This document shows, one piece after another, positions 23,685-34,709 of a DNA stretch of 64,000 bases. The DNA lies in contig QCUL01000002.1 of the NCBI GenBank assembly GCA_003210755.1, forward strand, positions 1 to 64,000, written 5' to 3'. Position 1 is the first letter of the stretch. Every line of letters starts with the position of its first letter. Source of the DNA: Synechococcus sp. AG-679-C18 (GTDB taxonomy: Bacteria > Cyanobacteriota > Cyanobacteriia > PCC-6307 > Cyanobiaceae). The notes under the pieces were generated by a model that saw only the letters and a list, made by a program, of their open reading frames with translations, had not been told where the DNA came from and did not search any database. Both the position numbers and the translations under genes were made by a program.

Positions 23685-24107
23685 CTACGCCAGAGATCCG
23701 CTCAAGGCAGCCCTGGTGAAGTCCACATCGGCAATTCCAAGCGCGCGCAGCACAATCGCACTAATCACGCTGTAAACAACTGCACCAAAAATGGCGCTGA
23801 TCAGACCGTTCTTCAAACGAAAACCCTGAATGAGCCATGCCGCCAAACCAAACAGAATGACTGTGATAATCCAATTAAATAAAAACGAAACCGGAGAAAT
23901 CAATCCCCCGAGCGAGGTGATGGCCCAAACGGGACCCAAAACCAACTTGAGAGGAAGGATTAGGAGAGTGCCCAACAATCCGATTAATACCGCTGCCCAA
24001 AGGGCCGTACCAAAACTGGCCAGCTCTACACCAAGGGGAAGCGCTGCCACCACAAGCAGCACGAGTGCCCTAATCGGCCACTGCAACAACCAGCCAAGCG
24101 TTCCCAT
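23685..24107 (-). CDS. Small membrane protein of the phage-holin-4 superfamily type
   Basis: A 140-aa protein that is almost entirely hydrophobic, with four predicted membrane helices (about residues 5-30, 33-60, 70-92 and 104-130). The pattern resembles the phage holin family 4 / DUF360-like membrane proteins common in cyanobacteria, which are not known to be lytic. Function is unknown. It precedes uvrB on the same strand with a 111-base gap. Confidence 0.7.
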   Translation of the reverse strand: MGTLGWLLQWPIRALVLLVVAALPLGVELASFGTALWAAVLIGLLGTLLILPLKLVLGPVWAITSLGGLISPVSFLFNWIITVILFGLAAWLIQGFRLKNGLISAIFGAVVYSVISAIVLRALGIADVDFTRAALSGSLA

Positions 24108-24306
24108 CTCGATCAGACTTCACTGGTCGCAAACTAGGAATTACAGAGCAAGTTGCCCACAGGCAATGAGGCTTGTCAAAGATTGTCTCTGGCTTTCTTC
24201 ATCACAAGACCAATACTTGAGGCTTGCGCCTGAACTCGTGAATTCACTACGACATCACGCTAAGGAGTGCAGAGCATGAGATTCGTCGTTTTGAATCCAG
24301 AAAAGT

Positions 24307-25080
24307 TCAGACGCGGCTTTTAACAGGGCTGCCAAGAGCTTCTCGGAGTGCACGCACTGCCGCGGTCATGGACAACTCGTCGTCGAGGCGGTTCACCGCT
24401 GATCCCACCCCCACACCAGAAGCTCCAGCAGCAATCGCCATTGGTGCGGTCACTGAAGACAAGCCAGAAGCACAAAGCACAGGCACAGCGCTCTCTGATT
24501 GCTGCAGAGCTGCAGTGATGCTGTAAGCAGCAGCCAAAGTGGGAGCGGCTTTCTCAATCAAACCGAGGCTCCCAGGGCTAGCTGGCTTAGCACTAGTGCC
24601 GCCCTCGGTTTGAATCAAATCAGCACCGGCTGCAACCAAAGCCACAGCAAGAACTTCTTGCTGATCCATGGGCAGGATATGCGGCACCGTCACGCTCATC
24701 ACCACATCGGGAAGGAGCTGACGGGTTCGGCGTGTGATCGCTAAGACTTCAGGGGCATCAAAGATTCGGCCTTGCGGATAGAAGGCGTCGTAATTGCCAA
24801 TCTCCACCATCGCAGCACCTGCATCAACAGCGGCAGGAAACAACTCAGGATCCACCGCAGACACACAAACCGGCACACCACCGGAGGAAGCGATCGCCAG
24901 CTTGACCAGCTCCGAATCACAGGCCACATCAAGAAGATCAGCACCACCAAGACCTGAGGCTGAGGCCACCATCGCCACGATGGTGGGATCGAAGTTCATC
25001 AGACCGGCAATCACCTTGAGTGTGGAATGCTGTTCCAGGCTGCGGCGGAGCTCAGCGGGCAGCAGAGAAAGGCGGGACAT
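24307..25080 (-). CDS. ycf23: Ycf23 / DUF561 family protein
   Basis: A 257-aa protein related to the plastid-encoded Ycf23 and the cyanobacterial DUF561 family. It looks like a TIM barrel: LKVIAGLMNFD, GGADLLDVACDSELV, VSAVDPELFPAAVDAGAAMVEIGNYD, and the phosphate-binding-like C-terminal VPVLCASGLSSVTAPMAIAAGASGVGVGSAV. Function is not established. The frame is open upstream to 25230, but ATG 25080 (MSRLSLLP) gives the family length. It is divergent from tilS with a 99-base gap. Confidence 0.85.
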   Translation of the reverse strand: MSRLSLLPAELRRSLEQHSTLKVIAGLMNFDPTIVAMVASASGLGGADLLDVACDSELVKLAIASSGGVPVCVSAVDPELFPAAVDAGAAMVEIGNYDAFYPQGRIFDAPEVLAITRRTRQLLPDVVMSVTVPHILPMDQQEVLAVALVAAGADLIQTEGGTSAKPASPGSLGLIEKAAPTLAAAYSITAALQQSESAVPVLCASGLSSVTAPMAIAAGASGVGVGSAVNRLDDELSMTAAVRALREALGSPVKSRV

Positions 25081-25179
25081 CCCAGCGAAATCAGATCCCA
25101 CCATTCTCACACCGCATGCGTGATTAGGCCTGAAAACAGCCAAGATCAATGCCCTGCTGTTCCACACGATGGCCTCGTC

Positions 25180-26175
25180 ATGGCTGCCTGCAAATCCTGG
25201 ATGCACTGGCACGACAAGCTGCACCGCCAACTGTTGAGGCAGCGAGACCTGCTGCCGGATGGGTCAACATTGCTTTTAGCCATCTCCGGTGGTCAGGACT
25301 CGATGGCCTTACTCGGCCTGCTCATGGGCTTGCAACGCTTGCACCATTGGCAATTCCAGCTTTGGCATGGAGATCATGGCTGGCACATTCAATCTGCTGC
25401 CACTGCCAACGAATTGGAGGTTTGGTGCAAAGAGCAAAACCTCTGCATCCACATCAACACCAGCACCCCCAAGACCACTGGCACAGAAGCCAGCGCTCGA
25501 GCATGGCGGTACCAGAAACTCGCTGCGCTCAGCAAAGAACTCTGCTGCCGCACTGTTCTCACGGCTCACACGGCCAGCGACCGAGCTGAAACGTTGTTGC
25601 TGCAAATGGCCAGAGGGGCCGATCTTGCCGGCCTCGGCAGCTTGCGGCTGATCAGACCACTTCAAAGCGATGTCCCATCCAGCCCAAAATTGGTAAGACC
25701 TCTACTGAGCTTCAGCCGAAGCGACACTGCTCAGATCTGCAACGACTTGCAATTGCCGATTTGGCTCGATCCTTCCAATACCAATTCTGCTTTCTGCCGA
25801 AACCGCATCCGCAACGAGGTACTCCCGGTGCTTGAAGAGCTGCATCCTGGCTGTAGCCAGCGAATCTCAGCGCTCAGTGAGCGGGTCTCTCAAGTGGAAA
25901 ACAGCCAACGCACACTCGCAACACTGGCCCTCGAACAGCTGCGTTGTGACGGCGGGTTGCTGAGAAGCGAACTCACGGACCTACCAGAAGCCACTCGGCG
26001 AATTTTGCTCAGTCATTGGTTCAAAGAGCGAGGAATTCGCCCGCTCTCTTCCAGTCATCTCAGTGCGTTGAGTGTGGCGATCGGCCCTGGATGTCCCCCC
26101 GGCTGCCGATCTTTACCGGACCAAATGACTCTGCAATGGACCCGTGACTCGGTACAACTGGAGTGCAACTGGTAA
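25180..26175 (+). CDS. tilS: tRNA(Ile)-lysidine synthetase
   Basis: Changes C34 of tRNA-Ile(CAU) to lysidine so that it decodes AUA; essential in most bacteria. The 331-aa product starts MAACKSW at 25180. It has the PP-loop LLAISGGQDSMALL, the HTASDRAETLLLQMARGADLAGLGSL segment and the RNRIRNEVLPVLEELHP segment, and lacks the long C-terminal domain found in E. coli, as in other cyanobacterial and Aquifex enzymes. The frame is open upstream to 25027, but that part overlaps ycf23. Confidence 0.95.
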   Translation: MAACKSWMHWHDKLHRQLLRQRDLLPDGSTLLLAISGGQDSMALLGLLMGLQRLHHWQFQLWHGDHGWHIQSAATANELEVWCKEQNLCIHINTSTPKTTGTEASARAWRYQKLAALSKELCCRTVLTAHTASDRAETLLLQMARGADLAGLGSLRLIRPLQSDVPSSPKLVRPLLSFSRSDTAQICNDLQLPIWLDPSNTNSAFCRNRIRNEVLPVLEELHPGCSQRISALSERVSQVENSQRTLATLALEQLRCDGGLLRSELTDLPEATRRILLSHWFKERGIRPLSSSHLSALSVAIGPGCPPGCRSLPDQMTLQWTRDSVQLECNW

Positions 26176-26184
26176 TCATCAGGA

Positions 26185-26952
26185 TTGGACGCAGAATTTC
26201 AGGAGCAATATGTCGCCGCTGAGCAGGCCTATAGCGCTGGGGATTTCGGTAAGGCCGAGGTTGTAGCGCGCCAACTTCTTGGCAGGCTGGATCCTCTTCC
26301 AGTGTCAGGAGCTGAACGGGATGCAACCCTGGCCTGGAGATCCTTTGTGGCACTGCTGCTCGGCCACATTTCCCTTTATGGAAAGGACGATGTCATTCAG
26401 GGAGAAGAGTTTTATCGACTCGTTTTGGCAAGTGAACCCCAGGACACCCTGAGAGAACTCGCACAACAGGGCCTCAATGAAGCCTTAGAGAGATCTCCTG
26501 TGGTTGCTGTTTCTGTTTCGACGCCTGAGGTGAATGAATTCCCTCGATCAGGCGAAGCAACAAACCAGAATTCCAGCAATGATTTGACTCGCGATCCATT
26601 TTTGAACTCCAGTTCAGCTCGCGCATCCGACGCACAACGAGATCCAGAAGAGATCGAAACAGCGATGCCTTGGCTAAAAATAGAAACGCAACAACCAAGA
26701 CGAGCGAGAGAGCCCAAAAAGCAAGCTCACAACAACTTGCAACAAGGAACCAAAGACACTTCCACAAAGTCGACGAAAAGCGAAGTTGAGGACGAGCTCA
26801 GTCGATTGGAGGCGGGACTTCTGCGTGTGGTGATTAAGGACGGCGAAACACTCGAATCTTCAACCGTTCCATCTCCGGATGACAACCAAAGCAGCCAACC
26901 TCTCTGGCTTGAGAGGTTGGGGTTTGCCTGGCGATCTCTACGCCGCAGCTGA
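26185..26952 (+). CDS. Unknown protein with N-terminal TPR-like helices
   Basis: A 255-aa protein of unknown function. The first ~90 residues are helical with TPR-like spacing (YVAAEQAYSAGDFGKAEVVARQLL). The rest is polar, low complexity and rich in Ser, Gln and Glu. The C-terminal end (LWLERLGFAWRSLRRS) is an amphipathic basic helix. Start is TTG 26185, nine bases after the tilS stop, suggesting co-transcription. It overlaps the convergent rnj gene by 15 bases. No membrane segment is seen. Confidence 0.6.
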   Translation: MDAEFQEQYVAAEQAYSAGDFGKAEVVARQLLGRLDPLPVSGAERDATLAWRSFVALLLGHISLYGKDDVIQGEEFYRLVLASEPQDTLRELAQQGLNEALERSPVVAVSVSTPEVNEFPRSGEATNQNSSNDLTRDPFLNSSSARASDAQRDPEEIETAMPWLKIETQQPRRAREPKKQAHNNLQQGTKDTSTKSTKSEVEDELSRLEAGLLRVVIKDGETLESSTVPSPDDNQSSQPLWLERLGFAWRSLRRS

Positions 26953-28989
26953 ACGACGACGACGGGTACGGCCAGCAGGCATCTCTGGCTCTGGTGAACT
27001 GGAAACGGCCACCGCCGTCGCTGCCGCAACAGGTTCTTTCGCAGGAGCTGGCGCTGGAGTCGACACAGGCGCAGACATTGCCGGAGCTGGAGATGGTGCT
27101 CCAACAACACGGGAGGGCAACACCCGAGCCGGGGCTGCATTGCGATCACGCCGGACATGGCCATTCCCGCTATCTCGGCCGGGACCACCATGACGACCGC
27201 CACCGCCACGACCGCGAGACACCGGACGAGTATCAGGCTCTGCATCAGCCCGACCCTTGTACACCGGTGTGCCACCAGGAGCGGGCTGAACCAGGCAAAG
27301 GATCAAGGGCTCAACCTGCATCTCGCGGCGCATCCGCCGACCCAAACCCACTTCCACTTCACGCTGTACACCCATCCAATCCACTTCAGGAGAGGCCCCG
27401 TCCACATTGCGGCAAAGCTGTTTCCAGCGATTTTCCAGTACCCACTTGATTTCCCGTTCTGTCCAAAGCGACATCTTGCGAGCATCCGCTGTAGTGACCA
27501 CACCGCGGAGGTTCACGCGAGGAGGAGCCACCATGGCCCCATCAGTGCTGATCGCAGCAAGGATCGTCACAATTCCGTCTACTGCGAGCTGTTGACGCTC
27601 TTTGAGCACGCGTGCATCAACGATTCCGTTGCGGGACTGATCGAGCAGCTCAATGCCTGCTTTCACAGGATCGCCTTTCCTCATTGAATCCGGAGTGAGT
27701 TCAACCACATCACCGTTGTTAATGATCAGAGTGTTGTTCTCGTGCACACCCATTGAGTGACCAGTGCGGGCATGACGGACGAGCATGCGGTGCTCACCAT
27801 GCACCGGCACGAAATATTTAGGGCGCGTGAGAGCCAACATCAGCTTTTGATCTTCCTGGAAGCCGTGTCCAGACACGTGAATGCCTTCGCCTTTGCCGTA
27901 CACCACCTTGGCGCCCAAGATCATCAATTTGTCGATGGTGTTCACCACTGAGATGGTGTTTCCCGGGATCGGGCTCGCAGAGAAAATGATCGTGTCTGAG
28001 GTCTTCACCTTCACTTGAGGATGATCGCCCCGTGAGATCCTGCTCAGTGCTGCCAGAGGTTCACCCTGGCTTCCTGTCATCAGCAACAGCGTCTCACGGT
28101 CTGGCACATCATTGATCTGCTTGATCGGCACGAACAGCTCATCCGGTGCACGCATGTAGCCGAGTTCACGAGCCTTGGCGATCACATTGAGCATGGAGCG
28201 CCCAAGCAGGCCCACCTTTCGTCCGTTTTTAAGCGCTAGCTCAAGAATCATCGAGACCCGATGAATCGAGCTCGCAAACGTGGTGATGATCACCCGTCCT
28301 TCCGCTTCCGCGATATGGCGGTCCAGGTTGGGGAAGACGGAACGTTCAGGCGGGCAATAGCCAGGCACCTCAGCATTCGTGGAATCACTAAAGAGACACA
28401 GCACGCCCTGATCGCCGTAATGGGCAAGACGAGCCAGGTCGAAGTGCTCCCCATCCACGGGGGTATGGTCGAACTTGAAGTCACCGGTGAAGATCACAGT
28501 GCCCACAGGGGTGCTGATCGCCAGCGAAAAGCTGTCGGCCATCGAGTGGGTATTACGAATGAACTCCACCGAAAAGTGCTGACCAACCTTGACCACATCT
28601 CTTGGGCCCACCGTCTGAAGGGTGGTGCGGTCAGTCACGCCAGCCTCGTCCATTTTTCCAGTGAGCATGGACAGGGCCAAACGGGGCCCATAAATCACAG
28701 GGATATCGAAATGCTTGAGATGGTGTGCAATACCACCAATGTGATCTTCATGACCGTGGGTCACGATCATGCCGCGAATCCGACTCTGGTTTTCGCGTAG
28801 GAAGCTGGTGTCGGGCATCACCACATTCACCCCGTGCATTCCATCGCTAGGGAACGCCAAACCAGCATCAACAAGCATCAGGTCATCGCCGTACTCGAAC
28901 ACACAGGTGTTCTTACCGATCTCATGCAAGCCACCCAGTGGAATCACACGGAGGCAGGCCTGCTTGGTTTTAGAGAGAGTGGATGTCAT
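26938..28989 (-). CDS. rnj: Ribonuclease J
   Basis: Metallo-beta-lactamase/beta-CASP ribonuclease with 5'-3' exo- and endonuclease activity in mRNA decay and rRNA processing. The 683-aa product has THGHEDHIGG, FTGDFKFDHTPVDGEHFD, the beta-CASP motifs TGSQGEPLAALSRISRGDH and VSGHGFQEDQKLML, and the C-terminal VHGEHRMLVRHA. The last ~130 residues are a Gly/Arg/Pro/Ala-rich tail (SRGRGGGGRHGG, TRRRRSAAA) longer than in Bacillus RNase J; such basic tails can bind RNA. It follows dapA with a 61-base gap and is probably co-transcribed with asd-dapA. Confidence 0.95.
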   Translation of the reverse strand: MTSTLSKTKQACLRVIPLGGLHEIGKNTCVFEYGDDLMLVDAGLAFPSDGMHGVNVVMPDTSFLRENQSRIRGMIVTHGHEDHIGGIAHHLKHFDIPVIYGPRLALSMLTGKMDEAGVTDRTTLQTVGPRDVVKVGQHFSVEFIRNTHSMADSFSLAISTPVGTVIFTGDFKFDHTPVDGEHFDLARLAHYGDQGVLCLFSDSTNAEVPGYCPPERSVFPNLDRHIAEAEGRVIITTFASSIHRVSMILELALKNGRKVGLLGRSMLNVIAKARELGYMRAPDELFVPIKQINDVPDRETLLLMTGSQGEPLAALSRISRGDHPQVKVKTSDTIIFSASPIPGNTISVVNTIDKLMILGAKVVYGKGEGIHVSGHGFQEDQKLMLALTRPKYFVPVHGEHRMLVRHARTGHSMGVHENNTLIINNGDVVELTPDSMRKGDPVKAGIELLDQSRNGIVDARVLKERQQLAVDGIVTILAAISTDGAMVAPPRVNLRGVVTTADARKMSLWTEREIKWVLENRWKQLCRNVDGASPEVDWMGVQREVEVGLGRRMRREMQVEPLILCLVQPAPGGTPVYKGRADAEPDTRPVSRGRGGGGRHGGPGRDSGNGHVRRDRNAAPARVLPSRVVGAPSPAPAMSAPVSTPAPAPAKEPVAAATAVAVSSSPEPEMPAGRTRRRRSAAA

Positions 28990-29050
28990 TAATAAGAACG
29001 CAAGAGAATTAAATAAAAGACGGATTAACGCTGAATCGGCAGCCGGAGCG

Positions 29051-29959
29051 TCAGGTCTGACGCAGGGCAGTAAGGAGGTCGGCTAAGGAATCGCGCATGG
29101 CTGAATCAAGGGGTAGTAAAGGAAGACGAGGAGAACCCACTGGCCATCCACTCAGTTCAAGAGCAGCTTTCACAGGGATGGGGTTGGAGGTCGAGAAGAG
29201 GGCCTGGAACAGCGGCGTCAACTGTTCGTGCTGACCGAGGGCAACAGCGTTCTGACCGCTGAGAAACGCATCGATCATGTGGCGCAAACGCTTGCCAACG
29301 ACATGACTAGCCACACTCACAACACCAACAGCACCAGCGGACAACATCGGCAAGAGCAAACCGTCATCACCGCTGTAGACGGCGAGGCGAGGGCCACAGG
29401 CCAAACGCAGCTCGGTGACTTCTTCGATTGAACCACTGGCCGCCTTGAAGCTCACCACATTGGCGCAATTCATCAGCCGAGCCACTGTGGCTGCAGCCAT
29501 GTTGGCTCCGGTTCGCCCAGGCACGTTGTAAAGCATCAGCGGTAGCTCAGGGGCAGCTTTCGCAAGCGATCGAAAATGAGCTTCCAAGCCGTCTTGCGGG
29601 GGCTTGTTGTAATAGGGGACAACGAGCAGTGCTCCATCAGCTCCTGCAGCAGAGGCTTCTCGCGTTGCCTTCACAGCTTCACTCGTGCAGTTGCTGCCCG
29701 TGCCTGCAATGACATGCACGCCTGAACCCACCGCTTGACGGACCGCATCCAACATCTGTACTTGCTCCTGCCAACTCAAGGTTGGAGATTCACCAGTGGT
29801 GCCGCAAACAACGAGCCCTTCGGAGCCTTCATCAACAAGATGACGAGCCAACCGACCAGCTAAGGCCAAATCCACACGCCCCTCCGAATCAAAAGGAGTC
29901 ACCATGGCCGTCAACATTCGGCCAAACGGCGTCGGAGAAAGTTCAGCAGAGAGACTCAT
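29051..29959 (-). CDS. dapA: 4-hydroxy-tetrahydrodipicolinate synthase
   Basis: Condenses aspartate semialdehyde with pyruvate, the first step specific to lysine and diaminopimelate. The 302-aa product has the family segments [45 protein letters not shown] with the catalytic Tyr, and [13 protein letters not shown] with the Schiff-base Lys. It starts five bases after the asd stop on the same strand, so asd and dapA form an operon whose products act in sequence. Confidence 0.98.
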   Translation of the reverse strand: MSLSAELSPTPFGRMLTAMVTPFDSEGRVDLALAGRLARHLVDEGSEGLVVCGTTGESPTLSWQEQVQMLDAVRQAVGSGVHVIAGTGSNCTSEAVKATREASAAGADGALLVVPYYNKPPQDGLEAHFRSLAKAAPELPLMLYNVPGRTGANMAAATVARLMNCANVVSFKAASGSIEEVTELRLACGPRLAVYSGDDGLLLPMLSAGAVGVVSVASHVVGKRLRHMIDAFLSGQNAVALGQHEQLTPLFQALFSTSNPIPVKAALELSGWPVGSPRLPLLPLDSAMRDSLADLLTALRQT

Positions 29960-29964
29960 AAAGA

Positions 29965-31032
29965 TCAGTCAGAAGGAAGAAGCAGTTCGGCAATTTGAAT
30001 GGCATTCAGTGCGGCCCCCTTGCGGATCTGATCACCGCAAAGCCAAAACTCGAGTGCGTTCGGCTCACTAATGTCCTGACGGATCCGCCCAACCATCACC
30101 GGATCCCGACCGGTCACATCAGTGGGCATTGGGAACCGATTGTGGACAGAATCGTCGATGATCTCAACACCAGGAGCAGCCTCTAAAAGTGATCGAGCCT
30201 CCTCTACCGAGAAAGGCTCATGGAATTCCACATTGACCGCTTCTGAATGAGCGCGAAACACCGGAACCCGAACACAAGTGGCGGTGAAACGCAAATTTGG
30301 CATCCCCATGATTTTGCGTGTTTCATTAACCATCTTCAACTCCTCCTCGCAGTAACCGTTGGATTGAAGCGGAGAGTTATGCAAAAAGAGATTGAAGGCG
30401 ATGGAATGCGGCAACACCTCGGGATGAGGGGTGCCGCCATCAAGCACCACACGGGAAAGATCTCGAAGCTCGTCCATGGCGCGGGCACCGGCGCCACTGG
30501 CGGATTGATAAGTACTAACCACCACGCGGCGAAGAGTTCGCCTGGCCGCCAGTGGCGCGAGAGCCAAGCTGAGAAGGATTGTGGTGCAGTTTGGATTCGC
30601 GATCACGCCCTTGTGCTGCTTCGCTGCAGTTGGATTCACCTCGGGAACCACAAGAGGCACACCCTCCTCCATTCGAAAGGCACTGGAGTTGTCAACCATC
30701 AGGGCACCAGAAGCCACGATCTCCTCACGCCAAGTTTTTGAAACGGATCCACCTGCCGAGGCGAGAACCAAATCCACGCCTTGAAACGACTCAGCGGTCG
30801 TTTCTCTAACGATGAGCTCCTGGCCCCTCCACTTACAGCGACTTCCAGCAGAGCGAACTGAGGCCAGGAGGCGCAACTCGGCGATAGGAAAGTTTCGTTC
30901 CTCAAGGAGCTGCAAAAGCTCCTGACCCACAGCACCACTGGCACCCAGCACAGCGACAGTGAGCGGTCGATTAGGGAGAGGTGAGGCTGAAATCAAGCGA
31001 ATGAAACTGGAACAAAAATCTGATGATGGCAA
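29965..31032 (-). CDS. asd: Aspartate-semialdehyde dehydrogenase
   Basis: Reduces aspartyl phosphate to aspartate semialdehyde with NADPH. The protein has the dinucleotide-binding [17 protein letters not shown], the active-site Cys in [16 protein letters not shown] and the substrate loop [19 protein letters not shown]. The longest reading is 355 aa; the family fold begins only at [11 protein letters not shown] (about residue 20), so a shorter start such as TTG 30996 is plausible. It is the first gene of asd-dapA-rnj and divergent from tig with a 137-base gap that must hold both promoters. Confidence 0.96.
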   Translation of the reverse strand: MPSSDFCSSFIRLISASPLPNRPLTVAVLGASGAVGQELLQLLEERNFPIAELRLLASVRSAGSRCKWRGQELIVRETTAESFQGVDLVLASAGGSVSKTWREEIVASGALMVDNSSAFRMEEGVPLVVPEVNPTAAKQHKGVIANPNCTTILLSLALAPLAARRTLRRVVVSTYQSASGAGARAMDELRDLSRVVLDGGTPHPEVLPHSIAFNLFLHNSPLQSNGYCEEELKMVNETRKIMGMPNLRFTATCVRVPVFRAHSEAVNVEFHEPFSVEEARSLLEAAPGVEIIDDSVHNRFPMPTDVTGRDPVMVGRIRQDISEPNALEFWLCGDQIRKGAALNAIQIAELLLPSD

Positions 31033-31169
31033 TGGCTACTTGCCACTCACTGCATCAATCCCTGACGTTATGAAGACGAAGGGAACTGCCAAAGCGTTGT
31101 TGTCATCCTACGTGGATGGCACTGGGCAGGTTCTTAATTAGTGTGATGGGTCTGCTCTAACTGCCGCCG

Positions 31170-32519
31170 ATGAGTGCCGCCAGCCTGAAGGTCACCTCCA
31201 CAGCCCGCCCAGGCAGTCGTCTGGCCGTTGAAGTGGCGATTCCCGCCGAACGCAGCAAGGCTAGTTACGAAGCAGCGATCTCTCAGCTCAGCCGGAGCGT
31301 CAATCTGCCTGGATTCCGCAAAGGCAAGGTGCCTCGCACCGTTCTCGTGCAACAACTCGGTGGATTACGCATTCGTGCCACCGCTCTTGAAAACCTCGTG
31401 GATGGCATCTGGCGGGAAACCATCGAGCAGGAAACCATCGAGGCCCTTGGCCAACCCGAGGTCGACGGTGGGTATGAAGCATTGCTCGAATCGTTTGAAC
31501 CAGGCAAGCCACTGTCCGTCACCTTCGAAGCCGATGTGGCCCCTACACCAACGCTGAAGGCCACAAAAGGTCTGAAAGCCGAGGCCGAAACAGTCAGTTT
31601 TGATGCAGCGAAAGTTGACGAAATGTTGGAGCAATCACGTCGTGAACTCGCCACAGTTGTTCCTGTGGAGGATCGCAAGGCCGTTGAAGGTGACATTGCC
31701 GTAGTTGGGTTTAAAGGCACCTACAGCGATGACGGCAGTGAGATCGAAGGTGGCAGTTCCGATTCAATGGATGTGGACCTCGAGCATGGCCGCATGATCC
31801 CAGGTTTCATTGAAGGCGTTGTAGGAATGGCAGTTGGTGACAGCAAAACAGTTCCCTGCAACTTTCCTGAGGACTACCCCAAAGAAGATGCCCGCGGACG
31901 TAAAGCCAGCTTTGAGATCGAACTCAAGGATCTCAAGACCAGAGAACTACCCGAACTAGACGACGACTTCGCCAAACAAGCCAGCGAAAGCGAAACCCTG
32001 GCAGAACTCCGTGCCGACCTGGAAAAGCGTTTGAAGGATGACGCTGAGCGCCGCACAACCAGCAACCGACGCGACGCTCTTCTTGCCGCGTTGGTTGAGG
32101 AACTCGACGTGGAACTCCCAGAAACTTTGGTACAGCAAGAAGTACGCAACCTGGTGGAACAAACCGCAGCTCAGTTCTCACAACAAGGAATGGATGTGAA
32201 ATCTCTGTTCACGCCTGATTTAGTCCGCAATCTGATGGAATCCTCACGCCCTGAAGCTGAGGAGCGCTTGCGTCGCAGCCTTGCCCTTTCAGCCCTTGCA
32301 GAGGCTGAAAGCCTCAAGCTTGAGGACCCCGAGATTGAGGCGAAAATGAAAGAGGTGAAGGAACAGCTTTCAGGCGAGCGTGACATCGACCCCAACCGCC
32401 TTCGCCAGGCGGTGATTGAGGATCTATTGCAAGAGAAACTTCTTGGCTGGCTCGAAGAAAACAGCACCGTGACCGAAAAAGCTCCGGAGAAAGAGAAGTC
32501 GAGCGCCGCAGATGACTGA
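31170..32519 (+). CDS. tig: Trigger factor
   Basis: Ribosome-associated chaperone and prolyl isomerase that meets nascent chains at the exit tunnel. The 449-aa product has the ribosome-binding loop GFRKGKVPR in the N-domain, an FKBP-type PPIase domain ([14 protein letters not shown] and [12 protein letters not shown]) near residues 165-250, and a long helical C-domain. It starts the tig-clpP-clpX cluster, an arrangement shared by many bacteria. Confidence 0.97.
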   Translation: MSAASLKVTSTARPGSRLAVEVAIPAERSKASYEAAISQLSRSVNLPGFRKGKVPRTVLVQQLGGLRIRATALENLVDGIWRETIEQETIEALGQPEVDGGYEALLESFEPGKPLSVTFEADVAPTPTLKATKGLKAEAETVSFDAAKVDEMLEQSRRELATVVPVEDRKAVEGDIAVVGFKGTYSDDGSEIEGGSSDSMDVDLEHGRMIPGFIEGVVGMAVGDSKTVPCNFPEDYPKEDARGRKASFEIELKDLKTRELPELDDDFAKQASESETLAELRADLEKRLKDDAERRTTSNRRDALLAALVEELDVELPETLVQQEVRNLVEQTAAQFSQQGMDVKSLFTPDLVRNLMESSRPEAEERLRRSLALSALAEAESLKLEDPEIEAKMKEVKEQLSGERDIDPNRLRQAVIEDLLQEKLLGWLEENSTVTEKAPEKEKSSAADD

Positions 32520-32565
32520 CCAGCGACCATAGATTGAATCCACCTGTTCCCCCGCCCGCCGCCGC

Positions 32566-33255
32566 GTGATCAACGCCCGCAGCCACCATCCGATCCAGAA
32601 CCGCTGGCAGGGAACTCTTCCTGTTTCAGCTCACGCACCATTTGCTTCTCCCGGAGTGCCCACTGTTGTGGAGCAGTCTGGAAGGGGTGAGCGTTCCTTT
32701 GATATTTACTCCCGGCTTCTCAGGGAAAGAATTATTTTTCTTGGGACAGACGTCAATGACCAAGTGGCTGATGCCCTTGTTGCTCAACTTCTGTTTTTAG
32801 AAGCCGAAGATCCCGAAAAGGACATTCAGGTGTACATCAATTCACCAGGCGGCTCAATAACGGCCGGCTTAGCGATCTACGACACGATGCAGCAGGTCGC
32901 ACCTGACGTCGTCACTATCTGCTACGGCCTAGCTGCATCAATGGGAGCATTTTTGCTTAGCGGTGGTTGTAAAGGAAAACGATTAGCGCTTCCTAACGCC
33001 AGGATCATGATTCACCAGCCTCTTGGCGGCGCCCAGGGACAGGCAGTTGATATTGAAATCATGGCTCAGGAAATTCTTTTTCTTAAAGAAACCTTGAATG
33101 GCCTGATGGCAGAACATACGGGCCAACCACTTTCTAAAATCTCCGAAGATACTGAGAGGGACTACTTTCTTTCTCCTGCAGAAGCGGTTCAATATGGCTT
33201 AATCGATCGTGTAGTGGACAACCTCGGAGGCGAAGGAATCATTACGGGGGGCTGA
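32566..33255 (+). CDS. clpP: ATP-dependent Clp protease proteolytic subunit
   Basis: Serine protease barrel that degrades substrates delivered by ClpX or ClpC. The catalytic Ser is in [16 protein letters not shown] and the His in [16 protein letters not shown]; the Asp lies in [15 protein letters not shown]. The reading starts at GTG 32566 and gives 229 aa, with about 35 residues before the usual mature start, consistent with a processed leader. This is one of the several ClpP paralogues expected in a cyanobacterium. It lies between tig and clpX. Confidence 0.97.
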   Translation: MINARSHHPIQNRWQGTLPVSAHAPFASPGVPTVVEQSGRGERSFDIYSRLLRERIIFLGTDVNDQVADALVAQLLFLEAEDPEKDIQVYINSPGGSITAGLAIYDTMQQVAPDVVTICYGLAASMGAFLLSGGCKGKRLALPNARIMIHQPLGGAQGQAVDIEIMAQEILFLKETLNGLMAEHTGQPLSKISEDTERDYFLSPAEAVQYGLIDRVVDNLGGEGIITGG

Positions 33256-33341
33256 CATAACCCGCTTTCCACACGATCCTACGTACTCAGTTCGATCCCA
33301 CTCCGACCGACTGTTCTTCCGTTTGATGTGACCAGAGCCCG

Positions 33342-34697
33342 ATGGCCAAATTCGACGCCCATCTGAAGTGCTCCTTCTGCGGAAAATCCCAGGAGCAAGT
33401 GCGAAAGCTGATCGCCGGTCCGGGGGTCTACATCTGTGACGAGTGCATTGACCTCTGCAATGAAATTCTTGATGAAGAGTTAATCGACGCTCAGGGCAAC
33501 TCCCGTCACGGTGCCGAACCATCTAAAAAGGCCGCGGCAGGCGCCACTCGTAAAACCAGCAAGCCCGCGCCGACTCTGGCCTCCATTCCCAAACCTCAGG
33601 AAATCAAGGGCTTCCTCGATGAGCAAGTTGTGGGGCAGGAAGCCGCTAAGAAGGTGATGTCTGTTGCCGTCTACAACCATTACAAGCGCCTGGCTTGGCA
33701 AGGTGATGGACAAGGAGAAACAGCACAGACCGCCACACGCCTGCACAAGAGCAACATCCTCCTGATTGGTCCAACGGGCTGTGGCAAGACCCTTTTGGCT
33801 CAAACCCTGGCAGAGATGCTCGATGTGCCCTTCGCCGTTGCCGATGCCACAACACTCACGGAGGCTGGCTACGTCGGAGAAGATGTTGAAAACATCCTGC
33901 TGCGGCTTCTCCAGAAAGCCGATATGGATGTGGAACAGGCCCAGCGAGGCATCATCTACATCGATGAAATCGACAAGATTGCACGCAAAAGCGAAAACCC
34001 CTCGATTACTCGAGACGTGTCGGGTGAGGGTGTTCAACAAGCCCTTCTAAAGATGCTCGAAGGCACTGTGGCCAACGTGCCGCCTCAGGGTGGCCGCAAG
34101 CACCCGTATCAAGACTGCATCCAGATCGACACAAGCCAAATTCTGTTCATTTGCGGTGGAGCTTTCGTGGGTCTGGATGATGTGGTGCAAAAGCGCATGG
34201 GCCGCAATGCCATCGGATTTGTGCCCAACGATGGACGAGGTCGCAACCGTGCCACCCGCGATATCCAAGCAGCGCAAGTGCTTCGCCATCTTGAACCCGA
34301 TGATTTAGTGAAATACGGCCTTATTCCCGAGTTCATCGGGCGTATGCCCGTTAGCGCTGTGCTCGAGCCCTTAGATGAGCACGCACTTGAGTCGATCCTG
34401 ACCGAGCCTCGTGATGCCTTGGTGAAGCAATTCAGGACCCTTCTGAGCATGGACAACGTTCAGTTGGACTTCGAATCCCAGGCCGTTGAGGCGATTGCCA
34501 AAGAGGCCCATCGTCGTAAAACCGGTGCCCGTGCCCTGCGCGGCATCGTTGAGGAATTAATGCTTGATCTGATGTATGAGCTGCCCTCCGATCAGACAGT
34601 GAAAGCTTTCACCATCACCAAAGCGATGGTGGAAGAACACACCGGGGGGAAAGTGCTTTCCCTACCCGCCTCCAAACAGCACAAAGAGTCAGCTTGA
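33342..34697 (+). CDS. clpX: ATP-dependent Clp protease ATP-binding subunit ClpX
   Basis: AAA+ unfoldase that feeds proteins to ClpP. The 451-aa product has the four-Cys zinc-binding domain ([10 protein letters not shown], then [10 protein letters not shown]), Walker [13 protein letters not shown], Walker [12 protein letters not shown], the pore loop [11 protein letters not shown] and the IGF-like C-terminal region. It follows clpP by 86 bases and is followed 12 bases later by the LRAT-domain gene. Confidence 0.98.
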   Translation: MAKFDAHLKCSFCGKSQEQVRKLIAGPGVYICDECIDLCNEILDEELIDAQGNSRHGAEPSKKAAAGATRKTSKPAPTLASIPKPQEIKGFLDEQVVGQEAAKKVMSVAVYNHYKRLAWQGDGQGETAQTATRLHKSNILLIGPTGCGKTLLAQTLAEMLDVPFAVADATTLTEAGYVGEDVENILLRLLQKADMDVEQAQRGIIYIDEIDKIARKSENPSITRDVSGEGVQQALLKMLEGTVANVPPQGGRKHPYQDCIQIDTSQILFICGGAFVGLDDVVQKRMGRNAIGFVPNDGRGRNRATRDIQAAQVLRHLEPDDLVKYGLIPEFIGRMPVSAVLEPLDEHALESILTEPRDALVKQFRTLLSMDNVQLDFESQAVEAIAKEAHRRKTGARALRGIVEELMLDLMYELPSDQTVKAFTITKAMVEEHTGGKVLSLPASKQHKESA

Positions 34698-34709
34698 GCA
34701 TCAACATGA

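Noticed and set aside
24166-24279. A 37-codon plus-strand ORF between the small membrane protein and ycf23
   Set aside because: No recognisable motif, no clear ribosome binding site, and no independent support for coding.
23830-24279. A 149-codon plus-strand frame
   Set aside because: Most of it is the antisense of the membrane protein gene at 23685-24107.
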